NCBI GenBank assembly: GCA_043228905.1
Contig: JBHGNT010000001.1
Span: forward strand, 1,922,001-1,986,000
Direction of reading: 5' to 3'
Length of the DNA: 64,000 bases
Source of the DNA: Azolla caroliniana
Taxonomy: Eukaryota > Polypodiophyta
Below the pieces are notes generated by a model. That model did not search any database and was not told the DNA's origin. It worked only from the letters and a program-made list of their open reading frames with translations. A program made the translations under genes and the position numbers. Positions 62,518 to 64,000 of this stretch are shown here, in pieces. Numbering within the stretch: position 1 is the stretch's first letter; each line of letters starts with the position of its first letter.

Positions 62518-63770
62518 TGTGGTTCATCTGGTAAAGAGCTTGTTATGCAATGTTGTAGATCATGTCATCCACATTTTGAAGTACTCCACCATTGCCATAG
62601 ATATGTTTCATTGCCATATGGGCATTGATACACTAAAATGATTTAATATCTATATCCATTGTAAAACTTTCAATCTAGAACTACATGGAGTAGAATTCAT
62701 TAATGCTCATAAGACATTCAACATGCTAGTGAAAATTCAAAAATAATTCTACTCAATATCCATTTCTATGCAACAACATATGGGGATTATGTTCCAAAAT
62801 CTCTCTATGGACATTTTATTTATGGTGGGCCTAATAATATAAAAAGTTGATTATTCACAACATGAAATGTTTCTCTCCATGAAATTTTGCAACCCAACTA
62901 TGTAATGCCATGTTCCTTTTTATTACAATGTGGGAACATAGGACATTATGTTTAGGATAATGCTACTGTTCATTCTAGAATAAACACTAAAGCCTTGTTG
63001 GAGGCCACAGTATTACCCAACTTGTTTTGAAGAGTGGGCACATCCAAAGAGTTGACATGCTATATGCAAATACTTGGATAACTGTGTAAAACTGTTTCAA
63101 GTTGCTTAGGTGTTTTAAGTGAGAAAGACACCTGATTGGAACACAAACAAATCATCTCTTTTGACCTTAAGTTTTGGATCCCATTCCAGCAAGCTTTCAA
63201 CAATTTGCCTATTGGAATCATTTGTGAGTCATGTAACTGTCATCCACATCCATCGGTCATGTGCAAATGTAGAGTAAATAATGACACAGGTGCTAAGCAT
63301 CTTGGCAATACGTGGAAATAGAGCAGGATATTAACACATCGTAATTTGCCTACAAGTTCATAAATTTACCAAACTGTGAATCATATCTCATATTTAAGGT
63401 AGAGGACAATGCTCCAAAACTTGGAAGTTGTAACTGACTAACCCCTACATATAAACATCCATCATTCCATGGGAAAAATAAGGCTACATTTCATAGTCCT
63501 TTTAAGCCAAAACGTTAATGCAAGTCTGAAAAAATCATGCTGAAACATAGTTCAGTATTGGGGTACCGATATTATGTAAGAGGATATCCTTGCAAGTAAT
63601 TTGATTTAGATGCAATGCACCAGAGTAAACTTGTCCGTGTGTCTTTGCACCAGATGTAGAAAGAGAACTTTGTATTAACATCTACAAAGGGCCAAAATCT
63701 CTTCGGAAGCCAACATTAGAACCATGAAGAACATGATACAACTCAATTGCATAAATTTTGTCTGCATTAA
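62518..63770. other. Downstream region of PPOX1
   Basis: AT-rich flank; the part next to 63770 should hold the PPOX1 3' untranslated region. Nothing else recognised. Confidence 0.55.
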
Positions 63771-64000
63771 CTAATTATTTACAGACAAAACCTTCCTGGA
63801 GAATTGAGAGATAGATTCTGCAAATTCATAGGCACTTTCAACACAGCGGCCCAGAGCAACGCCAGAAACATAATTCCCACCTAAAAATATACCCTCTAAT
63901 CCCGCATTCGCCAATGCATTGCGGGCATCACTTAGGATATCAAGATGACCTACTTCAAACTGTGGGATTGCTCTTGGCCACACTCTCACGCCCAATGTTT
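63771..64000 (-). CDS. PPOX1: Plastid protoporphyrinogen oxidase, last exon, partial (runs off the window)
   Basis: C-terminal end of the FAD enzyme that oxidises protoporphyrinogen IX to protoporphyrin IX, the last shared step of haem and chlorophyll synthesis. The frame enters at the window edge and stops with TAG at 63773-63771. It shows the family's C-terminal signature: GVRVWPRAIPQFEVGHLDIL, then GLEGIFLGGNYVSGVALGRCVE (the FAD-binding C-terminal GNY-GVALG block) and a short variable tail of about 20 residues. The motif form matches the plastid-type PPOX1 (HEMG1) of plants. The first residues and the exon's acceptor lie beyond position 64000. Confidence 0.93.
   Translation of the reverse strand, partial: TLGVRVWPRAIPQFEVGHLDILSDARNALANAGLEGIFLGGNYVSGVALGRCVESAYEFAESISQFSRKVLSVNN

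Overview
This window is nuclear DNA from a flowering plant. The evidence is spliceosomal GT-AG introns (68 bp to 4.3 kb), plant-specific protein families (an AT-hook/PPC nuclear protein, a class II KNOX homeodomain protein, a plastid-type protoporphyrinogen oxidase), plant Ty1/copia and LINE retroelements, AT-rich spacers and many (GA/CT)n microsatellites. The species cannot be read from the sequence. All four host genes lie on the minus strand, so each reads from high to low coordinates.

Layout. 1300-13266: PARP1, DNA-damage poly(ADP-ribose) polymerase, 19 exons reconstructed by eye into an uninterrupted 1023-codon frame with the full plant PARP1 domain order and an intact H-Y-E triad. 16035-17993: a two-AT-hook AHL protein with a PPC domain, 4 exons, 353 codons, with a cluster of telomere-like repeats just upstream. 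21994-26904: a decayed Ty1/copia element, minus orientation, with both LTRs, PBS, polypurine tract and an exact GGATC target-site duplication. It lacks the protease and most of integrase, and a 724-bp solo LTR of another family (24040-24763) is nested in its pol region. 30143-39187: a class II KNOX gene (KNAT3/4/5 type), 6 exons, 545 codons. Its last exon, with the recognition helix of the homeodomain, lies 4.3 kb from the previous exon, beyond an intron that carries a four-copy 332-bp tandem array and a three-copy 69-bp array. 47601-48603: a 5'-truncated LINE with a 17-bp target-site duplication. 63771-64000: the last exon of plastid protoporphyrinogen oxidase, cut by the window edge.

The rest (about 40-47.5 kb and 48.6-63.7 kb) is a gene-poor AT-rich spacer with microsatellites, short local tandem duplications and SINE-like fragments. 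The four genes are functionally unrelated (DNA repair, chromatin, development, tetrapyrrole synthesis) and form no operon-like unit. One shared feature is a telo-box-like AAACCCTA-type motif just upstream of the start codon of PARP1 and KNOX and, as a cluster, upstream of AHL.

I found no convincing new biological system. The most unusual structure is in the KNOX gene (tandem arrays in the homeobox intron, CT microsatellites at or near splice donors), the nested retroelements, and the recurrence of local 60-330 bp tandem duplications throughout the window.
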